Source: Heterocephalus glaber (lineage: Eukaryota; Chordata; Mammalia; Rodentia; Bathyergidae). Taken from it: a stretch of DNA of 64,000 bases. The notes beneath the pieces are model-generated. The model did not search any database. It had not been told where the DNA came from and saw only the letters and a list, made by a program, of their open reading frames with translations. The position numbers and the translations under genes are program-made. The DNA is taken from NCBI RefSeq assembly GCF_000247695.1, contig NW_004624784.1:12228813-12292812 (forward strand), in the 5' to 3' direction. Of the stretch, positions 22,500 through 64,000 are shown piece by piece. How positions within the stretch are numbered: the stretch's first letter is position 1; each line of letters opens with the position of its first letter.

Positions 22500-25100
22500 T
22501 GGGGTCAATCCGGGCAGCCGCACCCATCCCCCTCCCCTGTGGGAGTGCATGCCATTGCCATTGTTCCTTGTGGAGGCTGCAGGGAGAGGGAAGGGACCTG
22601 GGACTCCTCCACAGATCTCCTTCTCAGCTGACTTCTTGCATTCCAGGGAGACTGATTGTTTGCAGGTCTCAGGGCCCTGCCCCTGGGTCCAACACTCGTC
22701 TCCTGTGGTCCCCAAGGTGCAGCACACCTCTGTCCGCCCTCCACAGTCCTTCCAAGCCCTACGCAAAGGGAGCTGGGATGCCAGGGAGCTGCCTTGTGAG
22801 CCTACCAGAGGCTCAGAGCCCCAAATTGAGGTCACAGATACTCATTTCAAAACAAATGCTAGAGACCAAGATGGAGTGGCCAACTTTTAATTTTGTCCTG
22901 TAAAGATGTTACCTCCACCTCACCTCAAGGATAACCTCACCATCTATCATGACCATCACTTCAAAAAAGACATCTAACACCCAAAAAGGCATAATCTCAG
23001 AAGTAGAGCACAGCATTTCTGTCTCTCACTTTGAAGACTTTCGCATTTGCATTGTTTGTGTGTACATCAGATCGCAAACGGGTGGGAATAGATACCAGCT
23101 CTTAGGAGTCCCTAAGGGTCGGGAAGAACCCTTTTGTGGACTCTGGTGGCAGGAGACTGGCTTTTTATTTCATTTTGGCAGCATCTTGCTGGAGGTGGAC
23201 CATGAGTAAGTTATATACTGAGTCTCCATTCCTTTCAGCAAAATGGATTCAAGAATGATCAGTGGTGTTGGTGCCCCTGAGAGAGACTGAATGGACAGCG
23301 TTGTGTATTGGTGGATGTTAGCAGCACCATGTTGCAAGGGTTGGGAAGGCCAGGCCCTCCTACCAGGTCACTGTGAATGTACAAGCTGAGAGGAACTTTA
23401 AGACCAATTAGTCTGGCTTTTCCCCACCCTTCCCCCTTCCACATGAGAAACTGCAGGAATTTCCTTAACATTCCTTTCTCATTCTTCAGAGTTAGAGGTC
23501 AGGCTGGACCTGGAACAAACATCTCTGGACTTGGGACCCAGGCCCCACACCATCTCTCTTGGAAACTCCCTAACTCTCAACCAGCCTGGTGTCTGTCTGT
23601 CAGATCCAGAGTGGCTGGTCTCATGCCTTTTGTGTGTGAGAAGCCTTTGACCAGAAAACCTGAGGCTTGCATCCTGGTCTGTATGACCCTTATTAACCAT
23701 ATGACCTTGGGCAAGTTACATAACCTTCCCACACCTGTTTCTTATCTGCTAAACAAAGATAATGACAGAACACGCCATCTCTGAAAGTTCTAATAGGGAT
23801 TAGTGTGTGGCAGGCAGAATAACGGCCCTCCAAAGATATGCACATCCAAATACCTCTACCTCGAATCTGTGACTGTGACCTTACACAGCAAAAGGGTTTT
23901 TTTGGTAAACGTGATTAGGGACTTTGAGGTGGAGTGGTTAGCCTGGTTCATCCAGGTGGGCACACTGTAACCAAAGGGGCCCTTTAATATGCAGGAGAGG
24001 GGCAGGAAAGTGGGAGCAGAGGTCAGAGAATGTGAACTCAGGAAGGGGGCCATAAGCACCTCTGCCCCAGAAGCTGGAGGAGGCAAAGGACCAGATTTCC
24101 TTTTAGAGCCTCCAGAGGGAACACATCTCCACTGACACCATGATTTTAGCCTAGTGGGACCCATTTTGGCCTTTCGACTTCCAGAACTGTAAGATAAATT
24201 TGTGTTGTTTCAAGCATGAAATTTAAACATATATGCAAAACTGTTAGAAAGGTAGCTATCAAGGTAAAGAATAACTATGCTGTATCCCCAAATCTTGGTT
24301 TCTGGACTCTATTCCCTTATTGCCACAAACATGCTTGTACTGCAAGACCTTAGCTAGCTGCCCAAGACCTCAGATCCCAGCAGCACAAGTCGGGGAAGGC
24401 AGGGAAATCCACATTTCTTTGCCTTGCTTGCAATGCTAAGATGTGGGGCATCCTTCCCAGGACAGAACCAGTCTGTGGGACTGTAGAGAAGGAGGTGGCC
24501 TACTACTGGCCATCCAAGCTGTCTGGTTTACCGAGGGAGGAAGCTGATCCCCTCTGGGTCAGCTCACTGGATCTCAGGCCAAGAGAAGTCTCTTGAGGAT
24601 CAGAGCTCTTCCCAGCAGCGTGTGAGGGATCTCAGCAGCTTACTTGTTCGACTACAGGATCCTTGCTGCTCTTTTACCTTTTCTTTGGCTTACTACTGAA
24701 GTTATTATGGCTAAGCCTAATATCCAACATTTGCCAGTACTTCAGTGGTCAAAGCACTTTCACAGTTAACTTCTTATGCTCCTGTAAGGCTGGAGGCCAT
24801 TTCCGCCTTGTTATTTTGGCTGGCAGCAAATTGTAGCTCAGAGCTGCTAAGGGCTTCCTGACATCTTTTAGCTGTTGGAACTGTGCAGAGCTGGGAGTCA
24901 AGGAGGTCTAACTTTAGTTTTTTGATGGTGGCCTGTTGGCTTCCGTTAGTCTAGTACTCTCAAGAACATCTTGGTTTTTTTGGCTCAGGGGTTTCAAGGT
25001 GCTGGAGGGTGCTGTGTGACAGCCTGTTACCAAGCAGAAAGTTTCCTTCTTAAATATATTTACACAGTATGATAAAAAAAATATGAATATTTGTTTTAAA
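22500..25100. other. Intergenic region upstream of APOA1
   Basis: No exon recognised. It contains a MIR fragment at about 23648-23800 (minus) and an MLT1-like MaLR LTR at 23805-24215, listed separately. The rest (22500-23640 and 24220-25100) looks like unique sequence without features that I can name. Confidence 0.65.
23805..24215 (+). mobile_element. ERVL-MaLR LTR remnant (MLT1/MST-like)
   Basis: The sequence runs from 'ggcaggcagaataacggccc' through 'ctgtgaccttacacagcaaa' to 'acttccagaactgtaagata', followed by 'aatttgtgttgtttcaagc'. This is the standard sense-strand layout of old MaLR LTRs. It is non-coding and highly diverged. Subfamily assignment needs a library search. Confidence 0.7.
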
Positions 25101-25148
25101 AATTTATTACAATGAAAGACACATTGCCATTAATCCCTCTTCAAAATG

Positions 25149-25205
25149 CTTCCTCTTTTTTGTGCTCACTTCGGCAGCACATATACTAAAATACTTCCTC
25201 TTTTT
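25149..25205 (+). pseudogene. 3'-truncated ('tailless') U6 snRNA retrocopy with 12-bp target-site duplications
   Basis: Bases 25162-25192 match the first 31 nucleotides of U6 snRNA with one mismatch (gtgctcActtcggcagcaca then tatactaaaat). The insert is flanked by the direct repeat cttcctcttttt at 25149-25160 and 25194-25205. There is no poly(A) tail and the rest of U6 is missing. This fits L1-mediated retroposition of a 3'-truncated snRNA rather than a functional U6 gene. Confidence 0.88.
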
Positions 25206-25214
25206 AAATATACT

Positions 25215-26437
25215 TATCTCATCGTTCTTTTTTTTTTTCTTTGCTACCTTTTTTTTTGGTTAAATTCTTTTATTGGTACATTGTAGGTATACAACACAAT
25301 TACATTTCTCATTGGGAATTGTACCTTTACATAATGCATCTTGGTTCTTATTTTTGCCCCATTCCTAGCCCTCTGTTCACCCCCTCCATCCTCCCCTATT
25401 TACAAAGACTTTATTTCCATTTTTTCCATTTCTCATCATTTTTCCTTTCCCTTCTTTCCTTTCCCCTGCCCCTCCCACTACCCCTACCCCTTTGGACCTT
25501 TTCTTCCTATTTTGCATTATCAATAATTCATTCTAATCATTGTTACATTTTAGGTATACAATATAATGACATTCATCATTGGAAATTTGCACCTTTACAT
25601 AGTCTCTCTTGGTTCTTATTTTTCACCCTTGCCCAGCCCTCCCTTCAACCCCTCCATTCCTATTTACAAAGATTTTGTTCCTATTTTTCCATTTTCTCAT
25701 ATTAATCCCATTCCCCTCTATCCTTTCCCTTAGCCCTCCCACTTCCTTCCCCTTTGCCCCTTTTCTTCCTATTTCACATTACCTGTTATACATTTTAGTC
25801 CTCACTTTCAGTTTCTCACACCAGAGAAACTATTCGGTATTTACACATGTGTGTCCTATTTATTTCACTTAAGAGTATCGCCTCAATGTGCATCCACTTA
25901 GCTATAAATGTCTCTAATTTCTCACTTTTTATGGCTGAGTAGTACTCCATTTTATTAAAAAACCACATTTTCTTTATCCAGTCTCCAGTTGATGGGCATT
26001 TGGGCTGTTTCCAAGTTTTAGCTATCACAAACTGTGCTGCTATGAACATGGGTGCGCATATATCACTGTGGTATGATTCTTTTAATTCTTTGGGGAAGAT
26101 CCCCAGCAGTGGAATAGCAGGGTCAAATGGGACTTCCAGTCCTAGTTCTTTGAGGTATCTCCATACTGATCAAAATGGATTAAAGATCTAAATATTAAAA
26201 TAGAAACTCTGAACCAGTTGGAACAGAGGTTAGGTAGAACTTTTGAAGACATCAGTGTAGGAAAAGATTTTATGAACAAAACCTCAGTTGCCCGTGAACT
26301 AGCACAAACAATCAACAAGTGGGATCTCTTCTTATTAAAAAGCTTCTGCACAGCAAGAGAAACCACCAGCAGTGTGAAGAGACAACCCACAATGTGGGAA
26401 AAAAATCTTCACCTCCTCTTTCTATCTCATCGTTCTT
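25215..26437 (-). mobile_element. 5'-inverted (twin-primed) LINE-1 insertion with 15-bp target-site duplication
   Basis: An L1 3' fragment lies on the minus strand from the poly-T at about 25230 to about 26165. It includes the conserved 'MEYYSAIK' segment of the L1 3' region. From about 26166 to 26422 the L1 sequence switches to the plus strand and encodes ORF2 C-terminal residues ([46 protein letters not shown]). The direct repeat tatctcatcgttctt flanks the whole insert at 25215-25229 and 26423-26437. This is the classic twin-priming structure. The 3' UTR holds a tandem duplication (see separate entry). The element is dead, with many stops and no ORF1. Confidence 0.92.
25284..25798 (-). repeat. 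Tandem duplication of a polypyrimidine unit (~245-267 bp) in the L1 3' UTR
   Basis: Two diverged units follow each other: 'taggtatacaa' starts at 25284 and again at 25551, each followed by 'tacctttacata' or 'cacctttacata', 'cttggttcttatttt', 'tatttacaaaga' and a long CT-rich run ending 'ccttttcttcctatt'. A third unit starts at 25789 (tacattttag). On the L1 sense strand these are polypurine, G-rich tracts. Confidence 0.85.
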
Positions 26438-26600
26438 GACATTTCTGAAGCAGTTCTGGAAGTCCTCTTTTGTGATTGTCTTTAGTTTGCTATTGTGGCA
26501 TGCCTTGACGTCCTGAATGGATTCAAAACATTTGCCTTTCCTTGTCATTTTGACTTTGGAGAAGAGCCAGAAGTTGCAAGGTCCATAAATAAAGTGGATG
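26438..26600 (-). pseudogene. Mariner-like transposase fragment (minus strand)
   Basis: The minus strand encodes YGPCNFWLFSKVKMTRKG followed by KCFESIQDVKACHNSKLKTI and TKEDFQNCFRN. This matches the end of mariner-family transposases (APCDFWLFPKLK followed by the EEFQxCF helix region). The fragment is short and isolated, and it was cut by the L1 insertion at its 3' side. Confidence 0.75.
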
Positions 26601-26694
26601 AAGACACACCATAATATTTTAGTGAATCTGCCTTTCCATTGGATAGCACTAGGCAGAAGCAGTCACTACATATTTGACCACATCTCATAAAGAC

Positions 26695-26790
26695 ACAAAA
26701 GACTTCCAGAACTGCTTCAGGAAGTAACAAAAATTATGGGACAAGTGTGTTTGAAGCAAAGGGAAGTATTTTGAGGAGAATTAATGGCAA
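26695..26790 (+). pseudogene. Mariner-like transposase C-terminal fragment (plus strand)
   Basis: The plus-strand frame starting 'aaagacttccag' encodes KDFQNCFRK, a stop, QKLWDKCV, a stop, then SKGKYFEEN. This is the mariner C-terminus (FQxCFRxWQxRWDKCIxxxGxYFEGD) with stop codons. It is in opposite orientation to the fragment at 26438-26600 and shares DFQNCFR with it. Confidence 0.75.
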
Positions 26791-28605
26791 CAAGTCTTTT
26801 ACTGTAATACAGTTAAAGTTTAGACATTCACTGTATATTTTGATCACACTGCCTATTTACCAGTGCTGCTCCATTTTATTGCAAAATATTTAGCTTAATT
26901 CCTCCAAAAACCTCTTTTCCATTCTGGAAAGAAAGGAAGGCTCCCAAGAGATGGAGGGAGAGAGGAAAGGAGGGGAAGGAAAAGTAAAAAGAATTAAGCT
27001 GTGTTATGTACATGTACCAACTCTCCACGAGGAATGTGATCATTACATCCTGCAAATCAGTACTGATAAAAATTCTAAAAATGTTTTAATAAGGGAAGAC
27101 AGGCTTATGGAAAAACTAACAACAAACCGGGCTTGTCACAGAATTAGACTTAGGGTCCAGTTACAGAAGTGTCAAGTGCCCAGAGATTGAGCTGTTTAGT
27201 GAGTGGATCCAGGGCCCATCAATGTGGTCCCACCTCACTCTTTCCCTTGCCTTGGGTCCTCCAAAGCAACTGTTTCTTAATTGGGTCATCAAGCACTGGT
27301 CCTAGATCCCCTGACATACGTAGGGGAGCTGGCAGCTGCTGCACGAGTAGAATTTGTGAGAATGACTAGCATTTCACAATTTATGTCCCAACATATGGGT
27401 CAGTCTGCAGGTGGGAGGACTGTCTCTTGCTAGGTCTGGCACAGAACAGACACCAAATATTTGCTCAATGAATGTGACATTGGCACACTAAAGTCAGGCT
27501 CACCAGACTGGCAAAGGGTCACAGGAAAGAGCAGGCCTCAGGAGTTTCCAGATGTGAGTATTCAGCCTCATATGAGACTCTTGTCAGAGCCCCAAGTAGC
27601 ACCCAGGGGCAGAGTACTGAAGTCAACTCCACATGACCCTCCTGGTCAGGAGAAAGGCCAGGCCAGAGCTCATCTTTGACCAGCACGAGGGAGGCATGGC
27701 TGCTCCCTGGATCTTATCTTTGCAGTTGGGTTAGGGTGGGGCCTGGCACGAAGTCAGAATGAGGACCAGGTAAAGATCAGTCACATAGCTTCTCTTTTCT
27801 AGAGCTTAGAGATCTAGGAGGTGGCACCCTGCTTCCTCCTGAGGCCCACACTACCTCTAGCCTACCAGCACCCTGGCTGACTTCAGGGAGGAGTTGGGAG
27901 GCACCTGGGTATATCACCGGTTTCAGACTTGCCTGAGAGTGTACACAACCAGGACTCTCAAAAGGCCCTTCCTGTTCTAAACAGTCCCACAGTGACTTTC
28001 TAATTCCCTGTGGACTCCAAGGCTTTCCTAAGTTGCCTCCTCTCATTCTTCCTGCAGACTGAGCATTTCCAGCTTCAATAGCTTTCTTCATAGAAAGTAA
28101 GCCATGCCTGGCTCCTCACTGGAAATTCCATTCTGCCTTTTGGAATCCAGGTGTGGAAAAAGAGAAAATTATAAGTCCCGCTTTGATCCTATCACTTATT
28201 TGGCCATCATGTCACTCTCAAAAGGCTCCAGCTGGTGGGAACTTTCCAAGGCTTTTCTCTTCCAGAAGGAACCTGTTTTCCATCCAAGTCAGCAATGTAA
28301 ATGCTCCTTTCCAAGGACTAGAGTCCAAGCTGGGTGCCTGGGGACATAGTATGACGCTGAGTTAGGTTTATAGAGAATGCCAGGTTCATAATGCAAGGCA
28401 GATAATGACCTGCTTAAAACCCCACCCTAGTGGTTCCACCGCCAGCCTCAAAAGCACAAGGTCCTGAGTTCAATCCCCGGTAGCAAAAAACCCCCCAAAA
28501 ACACCACCCTAGGCTTCATGACTTCACCAGCCTCAGTGTTCCAGCTTCCACCCACCTGGATGCTTCACCCAACTAGACTCTGAACCATGAGGCAAATAAC
28601 ATGTC
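26790..28605. other. Intergenic region between the L1/mariner block and the SIK3 3' end
   Basis: No exon found. An L2-like tail may lie near 27430-27475 (cagacaccaaatatttgctc). An ID-like SINE (28433-28500) lies just beyond the SIK3 poly(A) site. The remainder is unique-looking sequence. Confidence 0.65.
28433..28500 (+). mobile_element. ID-like SINE (5' truncated)
   Basis: The sequence 'tagtggttccaccgccagcc', then 'aaggtcctgagttcaatccc', then 'cggtagcaaaaaaccccccaa' is the body and A-rich tail of an ID-like element. Confidence 0.85.
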
Positions 28606-28626
28606 ACCATTAGAACATAATCAGGT

Positions 28627-28632
28627 TTTATT
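28627..28632 (-). terminator. SIK3: SIK3 polyadenylation signal
   Basis: AATAAA on the minus strand in the context 'gtgaaaataaaacctgatta'. It is the last canonical signal before the intergenic sequence and its ID SINE. Confidence 0.7.
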
Positions 28633-29712
28633 TTCACAACCTCCTACCGTCCAGCCAAGTTACTAAGTTGTAAATGCCCCACACAAACAAGGACAAAAGG
28701 TCTTAGCAACTTGAGTCTGGAGATTCTGTAAAATCCTTTAGTTCAACATAAATGAGAAAGAAAAAATACTTCTGACATTTTCAAAGAACAGAAATAGGAA
28801 AGTATATTCATATACATTCAACATATATTGCGCATGTTGGCTATAATACAAAGCAACAATGTCTTTAGAAGAGTATTTTGCAAGATGGCACAGTTAGTAG
28901 GCTCACTGGCATTCATCTGCGTGGTTGCTGGAGGGTGGCAGTCTGCTCTTCAATAAGTCAGTTTCATGTAAACAGATCAAGCTGAGTGTGTGGTAGCAGT
29001 AGGGCAAGTCAGGGGACATCAGAGTTGGAACGAGCCCAGGGAAGTCAACAATAGCTTCTAGGGCTTTGAGGTCAACAATAGCTTCTAGGGCTTTCTTGGT
29101 AAGTAAGCCCCCTTCTAGTGAAGAGTTGGCAACCCCACAAAGTGGAGGGGAGATAGGGGCCATAGAAACATGGGGCAGATCTCCAGAAAGGCTCTTGCAT
29201 TGCAGAAATACACTTGAGGGACAGTGCGCGCTGGAGCTGAACTGCTGGTATCAGTGGAGGACAACCTGCACGGGAATCCTGCCAACGTCAGGATGGCCCT
29301 ACTGGGCACCCGCTTTCTTCTGTGCAAATTCAGGATGAAAGAGTAGGAGGTGCCAAGGGACCTTTTACTCTCCTTTCCCAGAAAAAAGGGTCAAGAGTTA
29401 GTATAGGTAATGTCTCTCTCTGGTTTTGAAGATCAGAAGGAGATAACCCAGATCCTCTGTCAGCCCCCAGCCAGCAGAGAAGACTTTGGTTTCTAATAGT
29501 GAAGAGGAATAAAGGTAATGGCATAAATGAGCTATTGCGTATGCGCTGCTTCGGCAGGGGGAAGGGGACCACTGCATCTGTCACTGGCACAAGAAAGAGC
29601 GGCTCACAATTACAATGCCTAAAAAAAATGCTTGGAACAAAAGGTGCAAGTCACAATTCAAATAGAACAGAATCTGATTAAATATTCTTTTAAACAAAAA
29701 TTCCTTTTGTCT

Positions 29713-29752
29713 TATAATAATAATAGTAATAATAATAATAATAATAATAATA
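29713..29752. repeat. AAT/ATT trinucleotide microsatellite
   Basis: About 13 copies of aat with one interruption (agt), within the SIK3 3' UTR. Confidence 0.95.
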
Positions 29753-30450
29753 TTGACATTTACCAGAAACAATCCCTTCACGATTGAGAATTAAAATAAA
29801 GGGGCTGAAGATGCTCAGGGAGGAGGAGGTTGAGAGAGGCAGGACCCCCATCAACCTCCTGTTTTTCTTGCCTGTGGCAAAGAGGCTGAAGGGAAAAGTG
29901 TCCATGTCGAACAATCCTCTGTAGAGCACAATATAAAATGATAATGAAAGATGACACAAAAAGCATAGTACACCACTGCTGGGTTTCAGTCCAGGGGTAG
30001 AACCAGCAGGATGGTAAAGGTAACCAACTTTGAAGGTTACTGGAGGGGAGCTGAGTTACACACCAAAGAGGCTCAAGCTGAGACCTTCTAGCTGGCAACC
30101 TGCTGGAGCCTGGCCACTGTCAACCTCTGTGCTGGGCCACACGTGTTTCCAATGGATCCCAGCAGCAGAGAAGACCTCCAGATTCCAGGCTTGGGGTCGG
30201 TCTCGGTCTCTGTCTCTCTCTCTCTGTTCTCTTTTGCTCTCGAAGGGCCAGACACCATCACCTCTGCTCCTCTCCTTTTCTCTGCTACTGAGATTGCAAA
30301 GAGGTTCTTTTTTCCTGTTTGTACCCATGGAGGAGCAGGAAGAGGAACAGAGAGCGCTCTGAGGAGGAGGGCTGCAGGGGTTAGTGGTCTGAGGCCCCAG
30401 GCCTCTGAACTCTTAACTGCTGGCTCACCTGTCTCAAAAACAGAAAGAGG

Positions 30451-30481
30451 AAAAAAAAAAAAAAAAACCGCAGACAGGCAG

Positions 30482-30520
<39 letters not shown>
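30451..30520. repeat. A17 run and CA dinucleotide microsatellite
   Basis: A run of 17 A (30451-30467) is followed after 15 bases by about 19 CA units (30483-30520). A purine-rich gga/aagg tract continues to about 30575. All lie in the SIK3 3' UTR. Confidence 0.95.
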
Positions 30521-30523
<3 letters not shown>

Positions 30524-30964
30524 GCGCGGAAGAAACAGGAGGGAGGGATGAAGGAAGGAAGGGGAGAAGGAAAGGAATCACCTTCAAAAGAAAATACTGA
30601 AAACAAAACAAACCAAAATAAGCACATACCCCAAAACCAAACAAAAACAGCCACCAGCTCAAATACACTTCCACAAAAGATGGAGAACATGGATTTCCTG
30701 TTTATTTCCTTGGTGACTTGGTCATACAATCAAACATGGCAGACCCCTTTGAAACCCCAAAGAACAGCACACTGATGAGTCAATGTGAGGAAACAGCCAT
30801 GGTATTTTGGGTGGAGAGAAACACAATGGCAATTTGGCGCAGTGCTGCTAGATACTGTTGGTTTAAAATCAACCTTCTCATTCCCAAGTTGTACACAACC
30901 CTGCAAAAAATCAGACAAAGGAGACTTAGTTTGAAAAGAGAAAAACTCAGTATTCCACTGACAT

Positions 30965-31060
30965 CTGCCCCTCCCCATACTGGATACGGAACTCAGGGCC
31001 TCACCTACCGTGTGTCAGGCAAACACTATCACCGAGACACACTACCAGCCCTGAAGTCTT
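30965..31060 (-). mobile_element. Old ID-like SINE in the SIK3 3' UTR
   Basis: The antisense body 'ctggatacggaactcagggc', then 'gtgtcaggcaaacactatcacc', then 'gacacactaccagccctga' shows the diverged B-box and A-box order of the older ID family. Confidence 0.65.
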
Positions 31061-31751
31061 TGTGTTATTGTTGTTTTTAATGCAACTCGTGTGCTTTTAC
31101 CAAATATTTTAAAGGCCTGCCATACTGAGGCTGTAATACGGACTTGCCTGATGGCTTCACTTTCATCAAGTCTTTTCTGTCTTTCCAGAGAAAAAACCAA
31201 TGATACCAACTGCATTACTCCAGCCAACCCAGACAATTTACCCATTCACTACACTGGTCTCTGATCACGTTTTCCCTGTCTAGAGTACCCTGCTCCTTAA
31301 AAAATATGACCGGATGTGTTTTCTTTTTTTCTCTTTTTTGGATGGATGTGTTTTCTTACAGAGTTTTGTCCTTCAGGACTGAGTTTAAAGACTACTGCCT
31401 CTTTCTTTAGTATGCTGGCCAGAGGTCACCTCTGTCCTTTGGAGCTGTACCTCACTCTCTCTATAAGGGCTACAGCACCTGGAGCACGAGGCAAATCATA
31501 TGTCATGAAAATTTCCATAATTAAGCCCAGGGACTGTGGCTTGGATTCCTTTCACATGCCCCCTCCCACCTCCAAACTACCACAATGGTTGATAAAAAGC
31601 AGGAAGAGGTGACGATTTTAAAGGGAAGACTGGCCCTGTCAGGCTCAGTGGCCACCACATAATGAATGAATGTCTCGCTGAGATTAGGAGCTGCCACTAG
31701 GCCATAAGGCTGGGCTGGCTCTGGTCAGAGTGACACTCACTCTGTTTCCTG

Positions 31752-64000
<32,249 letters not shown>

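Larger units (their letters stand above)
28608..31751 (-). other. SIK3: SIK3 3' untranslated region
   Basis: About 3.1 kb from the SIK3 stop codon to a canonical AATAAA (minus strand, 28627-28632), with cleavage expected near 28608. No intron is evident. It contains a 24-base direct repeat (29044-29067 and 29071-29094), an AAT-type microsatellite, an A17 run, a CA microsatellite and an old antisense ID-like SINE at about 30965-31060. The extent is inferred from the signal and from the absence of a better one near the stop; other upstream sites may be used too. Confidence 0.7.

Noticed and set aside
25816..26049. Minus-strand frame with MEYYSAIK as a possible gene
   Set aside because: This is the L1 3' region, part of the inverted L1 insertion, not a host gene.
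29530..29565. U6-like 'gcgctgcttcggcag' near the SIK3 3' UTR
   Set aside because: Only about 12 bases resemble the U6 5' stem and the match does not continue. Likely chance.
30143..30775. Open frames of about 210 codons on both strands near the CA microsatellite
   Set aside because: They run through microsatellites and low-complexity sequence in the SIK3 3' UTR, with no conserved protein.

Overview
This is a vertebrate nuclear window, with split genes, GT-AG introns, SINEs, LINEs and MaLR LTRs. It carries the mammalian apolipoprotein cluster in its conserved order: APOA4 (minus), APOC3 (plus), APOA1 (minus), then the 3' two thirds of SIK3 (minus). B1-type and tRNA-derived ID-like SINEs, including B1-ID fusions, point to a rodent. 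The youngest ID-like elements (core 'gccggggatttagctcagtgg') fit a hystricognath rodent such as a mole-rat or guinea-pig relative, but the species is inferred, not proven. Apart from one 100-N gap the sequence looks like a draft genome scaffold.

Layout: 1-8520 is intergenic and repeat-rich (the flank that faces APOA5 in other mammals; APOA5 itself is not in the window). APOA4 lies at 8683-10951 (coding), 402 aa. Between 11090 and 15780 lies the APOA4/APOC3 intergenic region, whose right part matches the hepatic and intestinal APOC3 enhancer. APOC3 runs from about 15877 to 17975 and encodes 107 aa. APOA1 is at 20547-21993 (coding), 264 aa, with its liver enhancer sites A, B and C at 22364-22457. 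From 22290 to 28605 is intergenic and holds a U6 retrocopy, a twin-primed L1 and mariner fossils. SIK3 follows, with its 3' UTR at about 28608-31751 and 18 coding exons from 31752 to 62419. Matched to the mouse gene these are exons 7 to 24. They encode the end of the kinase domain, the UBA domain and the long regulatory tail. The upstream exons lie beyond the right edge.

The three apolipoproteins are co-regulated HDL and triglyceride-rich lipoprotein genes. APOC3 and APOA4 share an intergenic enhancer in mammals, and APOA1 has its own HNF4/nuclear-receptor promoter. SIK3 is a neighbour with a different role: an LKB1-activated, PKA-regulated kinase.

The most consequential observation is structural. 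A 1,746-bp block with four SIK3 exons appears twice (56019-57764 and 60396-62141) with one difference found by eye. The left copy starts at the N gap and ends inside an ID SINE, which continues with the flank of a different ID SINE. Counting it as exons would break the SIK3 frame, so it is almost certainly a false duplication in the assembly. No new gene system was found. Other findings are a tailless U6 retrocopy with target-site duplications, an inverted L1 with an exact 15-bp target-site duplication and a tandemly duplicated 3' UTR, opposed mariner transposase fragments, a perfect 17-bp stem-loop, a GC-AG intron in SIK3, and lineage changes in APOC3, APOA1 and APOA4.
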